Source: Geosiphon pyriformis
Lineage: Eukaryota > Glomeromycota > Glomeromycetes > Archaeosporales > Geosiphonaceae
Assembly: GCA_016748015.1 (NCBI GenBank)
Contig: JAAOMT010000213.1
Location: 2,418-66,417 of the forward strand
Direction of reading: 5' to 3'
Length of the DNA stretch: 64,000 nt
Positions within the stretch are counted from its first letter, which is position 1. Each line of letters starts with the position of its first letter. Positions 22,976-35,494 of the stretch are shown here, one piece after another. The translations under genes were made by a program, and so were the position numbers. The notes below the pieces were generated by a model. That model worked only from the letters and a program-made list of their open reading frames with translations. It did not search any database and had not been told where the DNA came from.

Positions 22976-24504
22976 TACTTAAAATCATAGAACCATATAA
23001 ACTTCTATATTAAGTATGGCTCATGTATTTTTTACACATAATCAGCCACTCATTTTATTATTCTTTTTATATTAATTTAAATAATTAAAAAAATCAAAAA
23101 AACAATAAAGTAACTACTTTTTTTATTTTTTTTAAAGCATTTAATTTTTTAAAATATCTAACAAAGTTTTTTTGGTATTTTTATAATATTTTTTGGTTAT
23201 TAAATTTTGTTTTTTTATATAAAAAATAAAATATTGGCTTTATTTGGTTTTTTTGTTATTTATATTAATTCTGTAAAAGTAATACTAATTATAATATTTA
23301 ATTTTAATCTAATTATAAACAATAGTTTTTTTTTCAGATAATAAAAATAATAATATATATTTTAAAATTAATTTTAATTAATACATAACTAAATTTCTTA
23401 ATTTATTAAGTTTTGTTAATTCTAAAAACAAAACAAAACAAAATATTTTTATCATATTTTTAATTAATTAAATTGTTAGACTATTTAGTTTTAAAAATTA
23501 AACTAATTAAATAAAAACTAAAAATATTTTTTGTTTTTAATAGTACCTAAAAAACTATTGTTAATTATTAAAAAATTTTTATTAAGCTGTTTTATATAAA
23601 GTTTGTTTTTTAAATTTTAAATACTGTTGTTATTAAAGTTTTTTTTTACAAATTGTTTTTTATTTTTAATAATAATTGTTTTATTGATTATAATTTCTAA
23701 TTTATTGTTAAAATATAATTTAATTTTATTTATATAATATTGTTTATAAAATGTTTTCAAAATAATATTACAAAATAATATTTAAATTCATGTTGTTTAA
23801 ATAATTACTATTTAGCTTTAACTATAAAAATTATTAAATATAATAACTTAAATCTTAAAAATTTATTTAAAACCAGTCTAAAATTGTCTATTTGTTAATT
23901 TTAAAAATAAAAAATAAAATAAAAATAAATAAATTTAAAATAAAAATATGTTTTTTAATATGAATTTTAAATTAGTTTTACAAGTTATTATTTTTTTAAT
24001 TATTAAATTTTAGTTTAAATTAAAACTTAAAATAGAGTTTTAAGATTTAATATTCGAAAATTAATTTACTAAAAATTAATTTTAATTGTTTATTAGTTTC
24101 GAATTTTTGAATTTATCAAGATTTTAAAAGTCATAATAATTTTTAAGAAGAAAAAAAATAATTGTTTTAACATTAATTATTTTATTACAATAATTAAAAA
24201 ATTAAAAAATTATATTTTTAAAATATTATTCAAGATTTTAAATATTTAAAAGAATTTATTTAATTATTTATTTAAAAATTTAATTTTAGTTAAGATTTTT
24301 ATTATAAAATATTTATAGTCCGATTTCTATTATTAGATTTTTATTGTTAAATTAAATTTTTTTTTAAAAAAAAAAACTTTTTTTTTATACAAGTTTTTAT
24401 TGTATTATTAAACTTTTTGTTTTTTAAAAATATTTGTTAATTTTTGTAAATAAATATGAATTTTAATAAACTATTTATTATTTTAAAAAACTTTAATTAA
24501 TTCT
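22976..24504. other. AT-only stretch without recognisable genes
   Basis: Long runs of A and T with no usable ORF on either strand and no retroelement signature that I can recognise. Confidence 0.6.
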
Positions 24505-24675
24505 ATTAGCATTAATATAAAACATAGAATTATACTAGTGTATTATTTTTTATTGACAATACAGACTATTTTTCTACTTTTAGATTTTCTGATTATTTTT
24601 TAAAAAGATTAATAACTGAAATATTTTATAAAACCAATCTTGTACATTAAATTTATACTTATTTAATTTGTTTTT
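24505..24675 (+). repeat. LTR-1 remnant
   Basis: GCATTAATATAAAACATAGA onward follows the R/U5 part of LTR-1b (compare 15855-16030), including the ACAGACTATTTTTCTAC segment. It stops at TTTAATTTG, where an inverted LINE-B tail begins. Confidence 0.7.
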
Positions 24676-25345
24676 TTTTGTTAATATATAGCTATATTGA
24701 TCTTTTATTAGTTTAGCCATATTTAAAAATATGGTTTTTTTATAAAGTCAACTTATTTAATACACTAGTTAACCAGAAAATTTAAAGAATATTACACAAT
24801 TATTTAAAGTAATTTTACTACAAATAACTTTAAACAAAATCTTATTATATATCATAAATTTATCACTTTTTTTGACTTTAAGTTTATAGTTTTTACTATT
24901 TTTTTCTTTTGATATTTTTTGTATTTGTGATATTTGTGATGAAATTTTTTTAACTTTGGACTCAATACCTGCTGATTTTTCTTATTTAGTCTGTATTTTG
25001 CAATAATTTCTCTATAGTCTCTTTTTTGTCTAAGTTACTGTTTATTTATATATCTTAATTAGATTAATATTAGCAAAGATATTAATTCTTTTAAACTGCT
25101 TATTAATTAATCTCTTATATAACAGATCTATGTTAAGTGTTAACATAATATACTCTTTAGACAAGCTAGTTTTTTTTTAAGATCTGCATTTTTATGTTTT
25201 ATTACTACAGCTTTTGATAAATACTATATTAATTTATTTCTGATTTTATCTACCAATTTTTTGCCTGCTTGAGTATTTAGAAAGCATTTTTAAAAGTGCT
25301 GGTTGGTTTTAACTTTTATGTAACATTGTTGTTCAGATATATTAA
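24676..25345 (-). mobile_element. LINE-B 3' fragment, 5' truncated
   Basis: Reverse-complemented, the sequence matches the last part of LINE-B (about 52800-53500): the ORF2 C-terminus around AACATAGATCTGTTATATAA, then the tail with the TAATAAA segment. It is heavily decayed, with no open frame. Confidence 0.65.
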
Positions 25346-26372
25346 AAACTATAAAAAAAATTTTTTCTTCTATTTTTTATAATCATTATTTTTCTTATAG
25401 TAATTAATAAAATTTCAATACAAAAAAGTTTTTTTGTTATTGAAACAGCTAAACAAAATATTCTGGCTACATTTTTTTTTATTTTTGGTTGGTAGTTTTT
25501 CTCCTGTTAAAGTTTCTTTCAAAAAGCACACTTAAGTTAGTTTCTACTACTTTTAAAAGCCCAAAAAGTTTAATAACAGACTAATTAACAAATTAGTCTT
25601 TCCTGGTTTTATTACTTCTGCTACTATTACTGTTTTACAAATGGCTAAAAGGCCAAAAAATCCAAAAAACAGCAACAGATTTTTGCAATTGCTATAGTTA
25701 TACTGAATCTTTTTGTGGTTTCAGATAAGATCTTGAAAAAAATTTTCACAGCAGCAGCCAGTTTTTTTCTTGATATAAATAGCAATAGCAATAACACATC
25801 TTCTAAGATAAAACAAAATTAACTAATGGCTGTGTTGTTTAATGTAATACTTTTTAGCAGATTATTATTTATTATAAAAACAAAACAGTTTATTATTACA
25901 AATAATCTCAAAAATTGAACTGATTAAATAGAAATAAAATCAACTGTTTTTTCTCTAGTTTTTGGTGCTGTTAATAATAATGTTTGGATAAATATAAATG
26001 ATTGTTAAAGATTCTCTAAATGGTTGGCCTTTTTATTCTAGTGTTTGATGCTATATTTAAAATCAAAATGGCTTTGCTTAATTTTTTATTTCAGTTGCTA
26101 TCTGGTTGTATTGAATTTAAGTCTGTTTCAAAAGATGTTATTAAGTTATTTTGTGTAAAATTTGCATCTTAAAAGAGTCTAAATAGTGTCACCAAAGTGG
26201 CCATTGGTGATAAAGTTTTCTTGACCACTTTTAAGATTGCATGGTCTTCTAATGTGATTTTTATTTCTATTAGTTATACTTTATAATGTATTTTTAAATA
26301 TCTTTTTTGATAACATTAAAACTGCTCTTGGCATTTTTGTTATTATTACTTCAATTAAGTTAAAATTTAGGA
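25346..26372 (+). mobile_element. Half-LINE H fragment, 3' truncated
   Basis: The H ORF1 N-terminal half can be followed through stops: the AAACAAAATATTCTGGCTAC segment, the FNN-PVNKLVF region near 25570-25610 and DAIFKIKMAL-type codons near 26050. It stops where H2 begins (26373). Confidence 0.65.
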
Positions 26373-26398
26373 AAAAACTCTTTTTCTCCTATTTTTTA

Positions 26399-28705
26399 TG
26401 ATTATGACAAGAGTTAAGAGTAAAAAAGTTGCAAATGTTACTTTTTCTATAGTAACTAATAAAGTTTTAACATGAAAAGACCTCTCTGTTATTAAAGCAG
26501 TCAAACAAAATATTCTGGTTATATTTCTTTTAAAAAACATTAGTAAAAAGCTGCTTTTAATGATTTCTGGTTTATTTTTTCACCTTTGGTTAATAGTTTT
26601 TCTTCTGTTAAAGTTCTTTCAAAAAAACATACTCAAATTAGTTCTAGTGTTGTCTCCACTATTTCAAAAAGCCCAAAGATTTTTAATAACAGACCAGTTA
26701 ACAAGTTAGTCTTTTCTGTTCTCATTACTCCTACTACTACTATTACTACTATTACTACTATTATTATTACTACTACTACTATTATTATTACTACTACTAT
26801 TACTACCACTTCACAAATGGTTAAAAAAGCCAAAAAGTTTAAAAAACAGCAGCAGGCACTTACAACTGCTTTGGTAACACCAAACTTCTTTGTGGTTCCA
26901 GATGAAATTTTGGAAAAAATCTCCACAACAGCAGTCAACTTTCTTCTTAATATGGATGAAAACAACAATAACACATCATTTAAGATGGGACAAAATTAAC
27001 CACTAGTTGTGTTGCCTAATGTGGTACTCTCTAGCAAATTATCATTTATCATAGAAACAAAACAGTCTATCACTTTAAATGATCTCAAAAATTGGGCTGA
27101 TCAGATGGAAATAAAATCAACTGCTTCTCTCTCAGTTTTTGGCATTGCTGATAGTAATGCTTGGATAAATGTAAATAGTTACCAAAAGTTCTTTAAATAG
27201 ATGGCTTCCACTCTAGTGTCTAGTACAATGTTTAAGATCAAAATGATCCTGCTTAGTTCCTTGTTTTAGTTGCTGTCTGATTGTATTAGGCTTAAATCTG
27301 TTTTACAAAATGGTGTCAAATTGTTCTGTATAGAATTTGTATTTCAGAAGAGTCTAAATGGTGCCACCAAAGTGGCCATTAGTGATGAAATTTTTTTAAC
27401 CACTTTTAAAATTGCACAGTTTTCTGGTGTAGCCTCTGTTTTTTCTTCTTTTTTGTTAGTTGCACTTTATAATGTATCTTTAAGTACTTTTTTTAATGAC
27501 ATCAAAACTGCTTTTGGCATTTTTGGTGTTGTCACTTCTGTCAAGTTAAAATCTGCTGGTCTATTACAATATGCTGTGGTTTAATTCAAAAACACTTCTT
27601 CTGCCACTGTTGTCCTTACTCACTGGTCTGTGCTGATTAAAAAAAACATGTTAGAATTCTCTCTGTTATTAACCAAAATAATGTTATTTTTTCAAGAAAT
27701 ATCTTTAAAGCTAAGTTGGTTAATATTTTCTTTGGCTGTACTGCCTTTGAAATAAGTGATCTGGTTTCTTAAGTTGGTGGCTGTATGTGTTTTATTCTCC
27801 ACTCTCCTGAATTATATTAATATTAATATTTTGCTGTGATTATCTTTAATTCTTTGGGATCTCTGAATATTGCTGTATCAAAAACTGGTATTTTGTGTAG
27901 TTATTGTATCTAATAAAAAACTTCTGGATGTTACTATTTCTACAGGTGTCAAGACTTGAATTATTTGGCTGTGAACTGCAAAAAGTTATCTCTTTTCTCT
28001 CTCAAACTTTCTTTCAACTTTTTTGGTGGCCCCAAAGTTTTCAAATCTTCATTTGCTGGATTTAAATTTTATGCCAAAGCTATTGCCTTTGTAGTTCCTC
28101 CTGTTGCTGCTGCTGCTAATATGGATTTGGCTTTTGATGGCCCCCTCAAAGCTACAACACTTATGTTGTCTATTGTCTTTTCTACTTCCAATAATGTTGT
28201 TAAATTTAGATTGGCTTCTTTGGAATCCCATCTTAGTAAACTTTTTTTGTTGATAAAATTTTTAGTTGAATCTGTTGGCTCTTTGGTTGTATTGGTTATC
28301 AAATTGCTGTTTATTTTACCTGCCATGAATGTTTCAGTAAAAAAAAATGTGATTGGTTTGGCTAAACAAATTAAAAACTTTGTTGTTATAACTTCTATAA
28401 TGCAAAAAAAATGGCAAACCTTGAGAAAAAGTGTGAGCAAGTCTGCTTGAAAAAAGTATTTAATAATAATAATATAGATAATGATAATAATAACAATAAA
28501 CATTTTTTGGTCTATAATGATATCTTTAATGAAATTATAAAATTATGAAAAATCTACTCTTCTAGTATCAAATCTAATTCTAATTAAACTGCTAAGTATA
28601 TAAGTAATCTTTTTAAGAATAGTTATGAATTTGTTAGTATTATAAATAAGATATATAAATTAAATATGTTTAATATATTAGATAGCATAGATAGTATTAG
28701 TATAT
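26399..28705 (+). pseudogene. H2 ORF1 (RRM/CCHC/coiled-coil protein)
   Basis: Open pieces lie at 26586-26999, 27009-27200, 27270-27584 and 27956-28450, all largely the same protein frame separated by nonsense codons. Domains: basic N-terminus, a Thr tract from a trinucleotide repeat (26731-26809), an RRM-like domain (NDIKTAFGIFGVVTSVKLKS, about 27490-27560), a knuckle CQDLNYLAVNC region near 27950, a coiled-coil segment (RLASLESHLSKLFLLIKF, about 28205-28260) and an Asn/Asp-rich C-terminus where other copies have Asp. It would package element RNA; it encodes no enzyme. Confidence 0.75.
26731..26809 (+). repeat. ACT/ATT trinucleotide repeat inside H2 ORF1
   Basis: About 26 triplets, mostly ACT and ATT, encode a Thr/Ile tract. 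H3 has a shorter tract at about 35866-35885 and H4 only a few triplets, so this is local expansion. Confidence 0.9.
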
Positions 28706-28790
28706 AGTTAGAGCTTTCCACTTGTAATTAGTCATATCTTGTAATTTTTGTATTATTAAGTAAGCTGACTTTATAAAAACATTACTATTT

Positions 28791-28985
28791 TTTTTTGTTA
28801 ATATATAGCCATACTGATTATTTATTAGTTATGTTTACAAAATTGTGGCTCACTTAATAATACAAAAATTACAAGATATAGCTAATCACAAGTAAAAAGC
28901 CCTAACTACATACAAGTACTATCTATGCTATATTCAAATTTCTAATACTTTATTACTACAATAAAAGAGCATACAAAAAAAATTA
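28791..28985 (-). mobile_element. H 3' tail fragment (tail beta), inverted
   Basis: TTTTTTTTTGTTAATATATA onward is the reverse complement of an H/LINE-B tail (compare 48400-48560). It is a short 5'-truncated copy lying tail-to-tail against H2. Confidence 0.75.
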
Positions 28986-30465
28986 AGACTCAAAAAAGAA
29001 CTGAAAATATTAATAAATAACTCATTAGTAAAAGCTGGTTCTAAGAATATTAGAGAAACAGCTGTCTTTGTAATACATAAAATAGAAGCCAACTTTAGTA
29101 TAGCAGTAAATAGAACATTATTATCAAATAAAACTAAGACAAAAACTATATTGTTGGCTTTAAAAGCAGTATTTTACAAATGCAAACTGATATTAAACAC
29201 AGATAGTTAGACAGTAGTATTAACAGTTCAAAAATAGTTGGTCAAAGACTCTTTTTTGTTTATTAAAAAACAGCTTAAAACTTCTAATTAGCACACATAA
29301 AATGCAATCAAAGCAGTAATAAGTAAAAAAAAAATTGATCTTATCATAAACAAAGTAGCTATACATATTGGAATAACTAAAAATAAAAAAGCTGACAAAC
29401 TAGCCAAAAAAGTTACTGTTTTTGACACAGTAGGATGAATCTACAATAATATGAATATCTGCTATATTTTCTTTTATAGACAAGTGAAAATAAATCTAAA
29501 TATTAAACACTTTTTAAGCCAACAGACTGGACTTTAAACAGCTTTAGATTGAATGAACAATAGCAAAATCCAAGAAGCACCAAGACTTTTAGACTGAAAA
29601 TACACAACCAAGATCTGAAACTAGGATAAAAAAATGTTATCAGACTTTACTTTAACTAGTTTTTTAATAATGTATACATTTATTATGAAATTGTTTCACA
29701 ATATGCTATCAATAACAGAGACTATACAACAGACATTTTTTAGTGTATCTAAACAACTTTTGCAAAATATGTCATATAGAAGTTAAAACCAATCAGCATT
29801 TTTGAAAATGCTCTTTAAATACTCAAAAGGACAAAAAACTGATAAATAATATAAGAAATGAATGAATGCAGTGCTTATCAAAGGCTGTAGAAGGAAAACA
29901 TAAAACTTCAAACTCTGAAAAAAAGACCAACATGTCTAATAAGTACATTATGTCAACATTAAATATAGATCTGTTATGCAGAAAGTTGATTAATAAGCAA
30001 TTTAGAAAAATCAATGTTTTTGCTAACATTAATCAAAATGCTAACAATAATATATTAATTAAGGTATGTAAATGGATAATGGTTCAAGCAAAAAATAAAT
30101 TGTAAAAAGAACATTGCAAATTACAATTTGAATAGAAAATTCAATAAGTATTGATAACAGAATTAAGAAAAGTCTATCAAATATGTCCAAGATATATAAA
30201 ACATTAAGTAATAATGATAATAATAATGGCAAACCCAAAGTTAAAAATAGTGAAAAATTTACATGATATAATATAATACTAATCAAAGTTTTTTGTAGTA
30301 GAATTACTTTATGTAATAGTATAATATCTTTAAAATTTTCTGGTTAAACTAGTATGTAATTAGGCATAATTACTTAGTGGTTAGCCATATTTTGTAATTT
30401 AGATTATTGGATAAGTTGGCTTTATAAAAAAACCACACTTTTTGAGTAAGACTAAACTAATACCA
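28986..30465 (+). pseudogene. LINE-B ORF2 3' fragment (RNase H to tail)
   Basis: The sequence matches LINE-B from about 51990 onward. RNase H remnants (AACACAGATAGT for NTDSQ, ATTGGAATAACTAAAAATAA for the HTGILENK region) are followed by the zinc region and by open pieces such as 29866-30105 (STLNIDLLCRKLINKQFRKI). The tail TTAGTGGTTAGCCATATTTT ends about 30465. It is 5' truncated, the normal result of incomplete target-primed reverse transcription, and full of stops. Confidence 0.75.
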
Positions 30466-32411
30466 CACATTTTACTATGCTTTAAAATTGAAAAAATAAG
30501 TTTTTTGCAAAAAAATTTTTAATTATAATAAATTATTATTATTACAACAGACTTAAAAGTGTCTGATAACAATACCAATAGTGAAGTGATACTAGTTACA
30601 CAAAGAAGAAAACTTATTTGAAAACACAACTGTCTAAACCAACAACTTTGTCTTGCAACCAATGTTTAACAAAAGTAGAAACAGCAACAAATTCCAAATA
30701 AAAGCTTGGACTAGTAAAAAGAGAGCCTCAAAGTCCCTAAAAAAATTGGATAAACCATCAAAAAAGACTAAAGAAAACAATGAAAGAGCTGCATAAATAA
30801 AAGTAGCTCTGAAAAAATACAATCTTAATATTTTGAACAGGATTAACAGTAAAAATTCTGTATTGAAAATAGAGAAGCAAATAAACAATCTATTTGTTGC
30901 AAACAAAAATAAAGTTGATCTAAATAATACTATAGAGGACATGGAAAACTCTGAATTGGGTCTATCTAACAGAATGGGAAGTCTAAGTTCAGGACAATAT
31001 AGTAGTAAATTACTTGGCAAAAAACTCATGTTTATAAAACCAAATTATGAGGAAGGATAAAAAACTATAATCCATAGAATTAAAAAACATGTGTTTTTTG
31101 TGCAGGCATTAGATATACCAAAAAAAATCATGAGAAAGAAAGTGGGGTGGGTTTACAATTTTTTGAGGGATGTCAGTTACCTCTTAAAAGCTGTAATGGT
31201 GAGAAACCAAGAAATCCAAGTGGATTTCTCCCAAGTGATAGAAAGAGATCAGACCAGAGAAATTCTGACAAGTAAAGAAGTTAATGGCTACTGATGGCAT
31301 TACCAACCAAATGGCTGGTCAAAAAAAAGTTCTGGTGAAAAATATTTCTTTAAGCATCTCAGACAAAAAAGTGGGAGCTGTCATGAAAAAATTTGGTGAG
31401 ATAAAAAAAGTTCAAATCAAAATAGCTGGAAAGTGACAATTAGCAGTAGTTAAATATAACAGCAACCAGAACTGTAAACCAATAGTCAACCATGGTCAGA
31501 AAAAATGCAGTCAGAATTTACCCAATGATTAGAACCCAAAAAATTATTGAACAAAGAAAAACCTGGGAAGCTAAACTAATAGGTTTACTGCAGAATTGTA
31601 CTGTTCATTACTTGAGTACCACTCTGGATCAGATTAAAACCCGATCTTATTTTATTCTAAGAACTAGCAAAAATTACACAAGAATAGACTATGCTTATAT
31701 AGGATTTGACAATGAAACTAGTCACAACAGTGCTACCAAAAAACCCTTAATAATTGGAAATACATTGGTTTACTAGATGCTTACTGATGCTAAAGAGTAC
31801 CACTTTTGTTACCAAATAGGGCATTTGGTCTCCAAATGTCCAACTCTATATAAAAAAAAGAGAAAGATACCAAAAAAGTTACCAATAATATTAGATTGGC
31901 AAAGCTGTATGTTAAGAGGAATGTTTCAAAGGAAGCCATCAAGATCTTTAGTGGAAGATTATATGCCAAAATAGCTGCATTTAGACTGTTTCATAATTCA
32001 AACAACACAAACCTAAGCAGATCTCAAAGACCTAATCCACAAATAAATAATAAAGAAAACCAACCAAAAAAAAGGATCAACCAACTTTAGAAGACTGAAA
32101 TTAATGAGTTAAGACAGCAGATTAATGAAATGACCAAACTGTTAAGTGCAGTAGCTGCCAAATTTGGAGTAACAGTAGAGAAAAAAAAAGATGTAATAAT
32201 CACTCAACAGCAAAGTCACATTTCAGAAGAAAAAAAGAGGTAGAAAATAAGTTACTAAGCCAGAATACTACATCTAAGTTCAACTTGGTAGGAAAAAAAG
32301 AAGCATACAACCCAAAAAGGGAAATCAAGAAAATTAAAAAAACATTAGAACCTATTATAAAGTTACTGAAGCAAGTGAAAAAACAGGGTAGCTAAAACAG
32401 TATTACTAATA
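30466..32411 (+). pseudogene. LINE-B 5' fragment with ORF1
   Basis: The second LINE-B copy starts like 41740 and carries ORF1 with an internal deletion: the region equal to 41910-42285 is absent. Open pieces are 30833-31060, 31091-31294, 31492-31776 and 31777-31974. It keeps VGWVYNFLRDVSYLLKAV, the knuckle CYQIGHLVSKC (about 31807-31840) and a Lys/Glu-rich coiled coil to 32390. It retains Trp in KAWTSKKR, where the 41.7 kb copy has a stop. It breaks off before ORF2. Confidence 0.75.
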
Positions 32412-32445
32412 CTGGAAGACTGATTTTCTCATAAATGCATTATAA
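32412..32445 (-). repeat. Scrap of half-LINE H
   Basis: ACTGGAAGACTGATTTTCTC resembles 54181-54200 of H5. Only about 34 bp is visible before an LTR-1. Confidence 0.4.
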
Positions 32446-33191
32446 TATTACAGTTGAAATCTATACTTCTTATTAATTATCACATATATTAACCATTGAT
32501 GTCACATAATTAGCCATCCTATTTTTAGATAGTGATTATTGACCTGATCAATGACTTGATCATTGACTTGACCATTGACCTGATTATTGACCTGATTAAT
32601 GACCTGATTATTGACTTAATCATTAATCTAATTATTGACCACTTTTAATAGCTATATAAGTAATGAATCTCTTAGCTGTAGAAAAGCATATTAGAAATAC
32701 AAAACATGTCAAAAATCAAAAAAAATCAAATAAATAAAAATAACAACTTTCATCTCAATCCTTCTCTTATTGTTAATTTCTCTTTTTTTATCTTCAAGTA
32801 TCTGAATATCTTGAAATAAAAGATTACTTATTGGTTATTTTTTATCCTTTTCTTGAAATGTGTAATTGCAGCATTTGAAGATTATTGAATAAAATATGAC
32901 TGAAGAATACATCTGATACCTAATATTGAATTCTAAAAGCACTAATGTGAAACATAAAATTATACCAGGCATAATCATTTGTTAACAGTATAGACTATCC
33001 TTCTATCTTCAGATTCTTTGTTTATCTTTTGAAAGAATAACAACTAAAATACTTTATGAGATTGATTTTGCACATTGAATTCATACTTATTCAATTTGCT
33101 CTTTGAAGTTAAATTTCCTTTGATTTTTTTTATCACCCTACAATCCTGTTCTTTCTTGTTATTTGTTAGCTTGTTACTCCAACCTGTAACA
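32446..33191 (+). repeat. LTR-1 (subtype b)
   Basis: It starts TATTACAGTTGAAATC (TGTTATGG mutated) and ends CTCCAACCTGTAACA, 746 bp. It carries nine 12-bp units. No matching 4-bp duplication flanks it (ATAA left, ACAT right), and its right end joins the middle of a GY reverse transcriptase, not a leader and gag. Confidence 0.85.
32533..32640. repeat. 12-bp minisatellite, 9 units
   Basis: Nine TGATTATTGACC-type 12-mers, then ACTTTTAATAGCTATATAAG, the TATA region. Confidence 0.9.
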
Positions 33192-34090
33192 ACATAATAG
33201 TCTACTCAAAAACCTGGGATGAAACATTTGCAGAAGGTTTTTGATCTGCTCAAAAATGCTGGCCTTAAGATCAATCCAATTAAATTTTTCTTTGGACATC
33301 AATCTACCCAGTTTCTTGGTCATCTTATTACAAAAGATGAAATCTTCCCTGACTTAGTTAAAATTTAAAAAGTTCAAAACATTAGACAACCAATAAATGT
33401 TCTTGAACTATGTTCTTTTCTTGGTTTGGCTTCTTACTATCACAAATTTATTAAAGATTTCTCCAAAATCACTTTTTCTTTCAATCAACTATTCAAGAAA
33501 AATGTCAATTATTACTGGGGTACTCATTAACAAAAAGCTTTTGAAATTTTAAAGGAAAAACTTGTTACTGAACCAATTCTTAAGCAATCTGATTTAGACC
33601 AATCTTTCATTTTCTATACTGATACATTTAGTTATGAACTTGGTGCTGTCCTTTTACAAAAAAATGAAAATAGCAGAGAATATGTCATAGTATATGCCAA
33701 TAGATCTCTCACACCAGCAGAAAAAAACTATTCAGTTACTGAACAAAAATGTTTAGCAGTAGTTTGGGCTACTAGTTACTGGGATTAATATTTTCTTGGT
33801 GTGAAATTTTTAATAATAACAGATCATCAAGCCTTGGTTTGGCTGCACAATAAAAAAAAGCTAGAACACAAACAAATAACTTGCTGAATACTCTACTTAG
33901 ATGAATTCAACTATAATATTCAACACTACAAAAAAGCAAATCATCAAAATGCTGATGCTCTCTCTAAACTTACCATCCAGTAATAGTACAACCTCTCAAA
34001 CCAAACCAACTTAATTATTAATAACTCTTTCACAAACAAACACAATAATAGACTTGAACAACTACACTGTCTTAATAAAATTTTTAGGTA
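33192..34090 (+). pseudogene. GY3 reverse transcriptase C-terminus and RNase H
   Basis: It begins at VYSKTWDE, directly after the YLDD position. RNase H boxes can be traced (the TATACTGATACATTTAGTTA segment for HTDTFSYE, then TTACTGAACAAAAATGTTTA for TEQKCLA). Many Gln and Trp codons are stops. Confidence 0.75.
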
Positions 34091-35350
34091 AAAGACAATA
34101 CTCACCAAAATACACTTAACAGCAAAAAGAACATTTGTGCAAACAATCAAATTTCTATTTGATCTACCAAAACCAATTATATAAAAGAAACAAAAAAGAT
34201 TCTGACTACTCCCAAAGAGTCATCAGATTTGAAGAAAAAGAAATTATAATATACAACATGTACACTGAACTATTAGCTAGACACTTTAGAAAAACAAAAA
34301 CAATTCAGAAAATCTTAGCTTGTTATTATTGGAAAAGACATTGCTGAATACATCAAAACTTGTGACATCTGCCAAAGAAAAGGCAAACCCAATCACAAAA
34401 AAGATATCCATCCAATCTTTGTTGATTAACTATTTGACAGAATTGGTATAGATGTTGTTGGACCTTTAACAATAACTCCTAATAGCAACAAATATATTAT
34501 CACAGCTACCAATTATCTTACAAAGTAGGTAGAAGCAAGAGCCACTTCTGACCAAACAGCAGTCTTAATAGCCAATTTTATTTATAAAGATATTATCTGC
34601 CATTATGACTGTTCCAAAAAACTTTTATCTGATAAAAGAAAAGCTTTTCTCAGTACACTGGTTGAAGAACTTTGTAGAAAAATGAAAATACATCATAAAC
34701 TTTCTTCCTCTTACCACCTTCAAACAAATGGCTTAGTAGAACGTTTCAATAGAACATTATGTGAAATCTTAGCCAAAACCAGTAAAAAAACAAACTTATA
34801 GGACAAAGTATTGTCTTTAGTTTTGTTTGCTTATAGAACTGTAAATTATGACATAACAAGTTATGAACTTTTTTATTTGTTTTATAGACGCATGGCAATA
34901 CTACCAATAGAAACTAATATTGAGACAATACTCTTAAAAGAGATCACAATAGGAAATTACAAAGACATTTTGCAAAGAAGACTTGGTACCATTCTTGATT
35001 CCTTAGTAGAAACATGAATAATTGTTTTTAAAAAGATAAAACAGTTTCAAAAAAAGCTTAAGAAAAAAAAAATCTATAAAACATTTTCTTTAAGTGTTGG
35101 TGACTTAGTATTGGAATACCATTCAGATAGAGACAATGTTTATGATAATAAATTCTCTAGCTGGTAGAAAAGACCCTTTATAGTCAACAAAGTTTTGAAC
35201 AATAGTTTTTATATTCTTTAAGATTAATCTGGAACAATCTTTAATGATCATTCTGTTCATGGTACATGACTCAAGAAATATCATAAACAACCTAATTGGT
35301 TGCCTGTTGTAGTAATACTGACCCAAATAATCAACAAAAATCAAGTATAA
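34091..35350 (+). pseudogene. GY3 integrase
   Basis: Zinc domain pieces (HFRKTKTIQKIL, then TCDICQRKG-like codons at 34350-34385), catalytic core (Asp in RIGIDVVG at about 34440, Asp near 34630 in LLSDKRKAF, Glu in GLVERFNRT at about 34735-34760) and the C-terminal GPF module near 35160-35200 can all be followed. The natural stop TAA is at about 35348. Open pieces are 34135-34347 and 34811-35017. Several nonsense codons make it inactive. Confidence 0.8.
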
Positions 35351-35391
35351 ATAAATATACTATTCCTAAAACAAAGGTATTTTCAATCAAC

Positions 35392-35494
35392 ATGAATAAT
35401 TATTTTCTGGATCAAAACATTCAAAACGTTTTCTATACTCTCTATGAGTATTGAATCAAAAACTATTCAAATACTACTTTGACCATTGAAAAAA
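35392..35494 (+). pseudogene. GY3 ORF3, first part
   Basis: The ATG at 35392 starts MNNYFLDQNIQNVFY, matching the ORF3 of GY5. It lies about 43 bp after the integrase stop. A TGA replaces the Trp of EYW, and half-LINE H3 interrupts the frame at about 35495. This copy supports the start codon chosen for ORF3. Confidence 0.7.

Larger units (their letters stand above)
26373..28790 (+). mobile_element. Half-LINE H2: ORF1 only, with LINE-B tail
   Basis: It starts with AAAAAACTCTTTTTCTCC, the 5' end shared by H3, H4 and H6, then an ATG at about 26399, ORF1 to about 28700, and a LINE-B-type tail (28700-28780) cut off before its terminus. It contains no ORF2. Confidence 0.8.
33192..35494 (+). mobile_element. 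GY3: Ty3/gypsy pol fragment with start of ORF3
   Basis: Plus-strand GY sequence starting inside RT just after the catalytic box and running through RNase H, integrase and the first part of ORF3, where half-LINE H3 is inserted. The 5' half of the element is missing. Confidence 0.85.

Noticed and set aside
28069-28503. Minus-strand frame of about 144 codons inside H2
   Set aside because: Antisense to H2 ORF1; similar shadows occur in H4 and H5 because of their codon bias.
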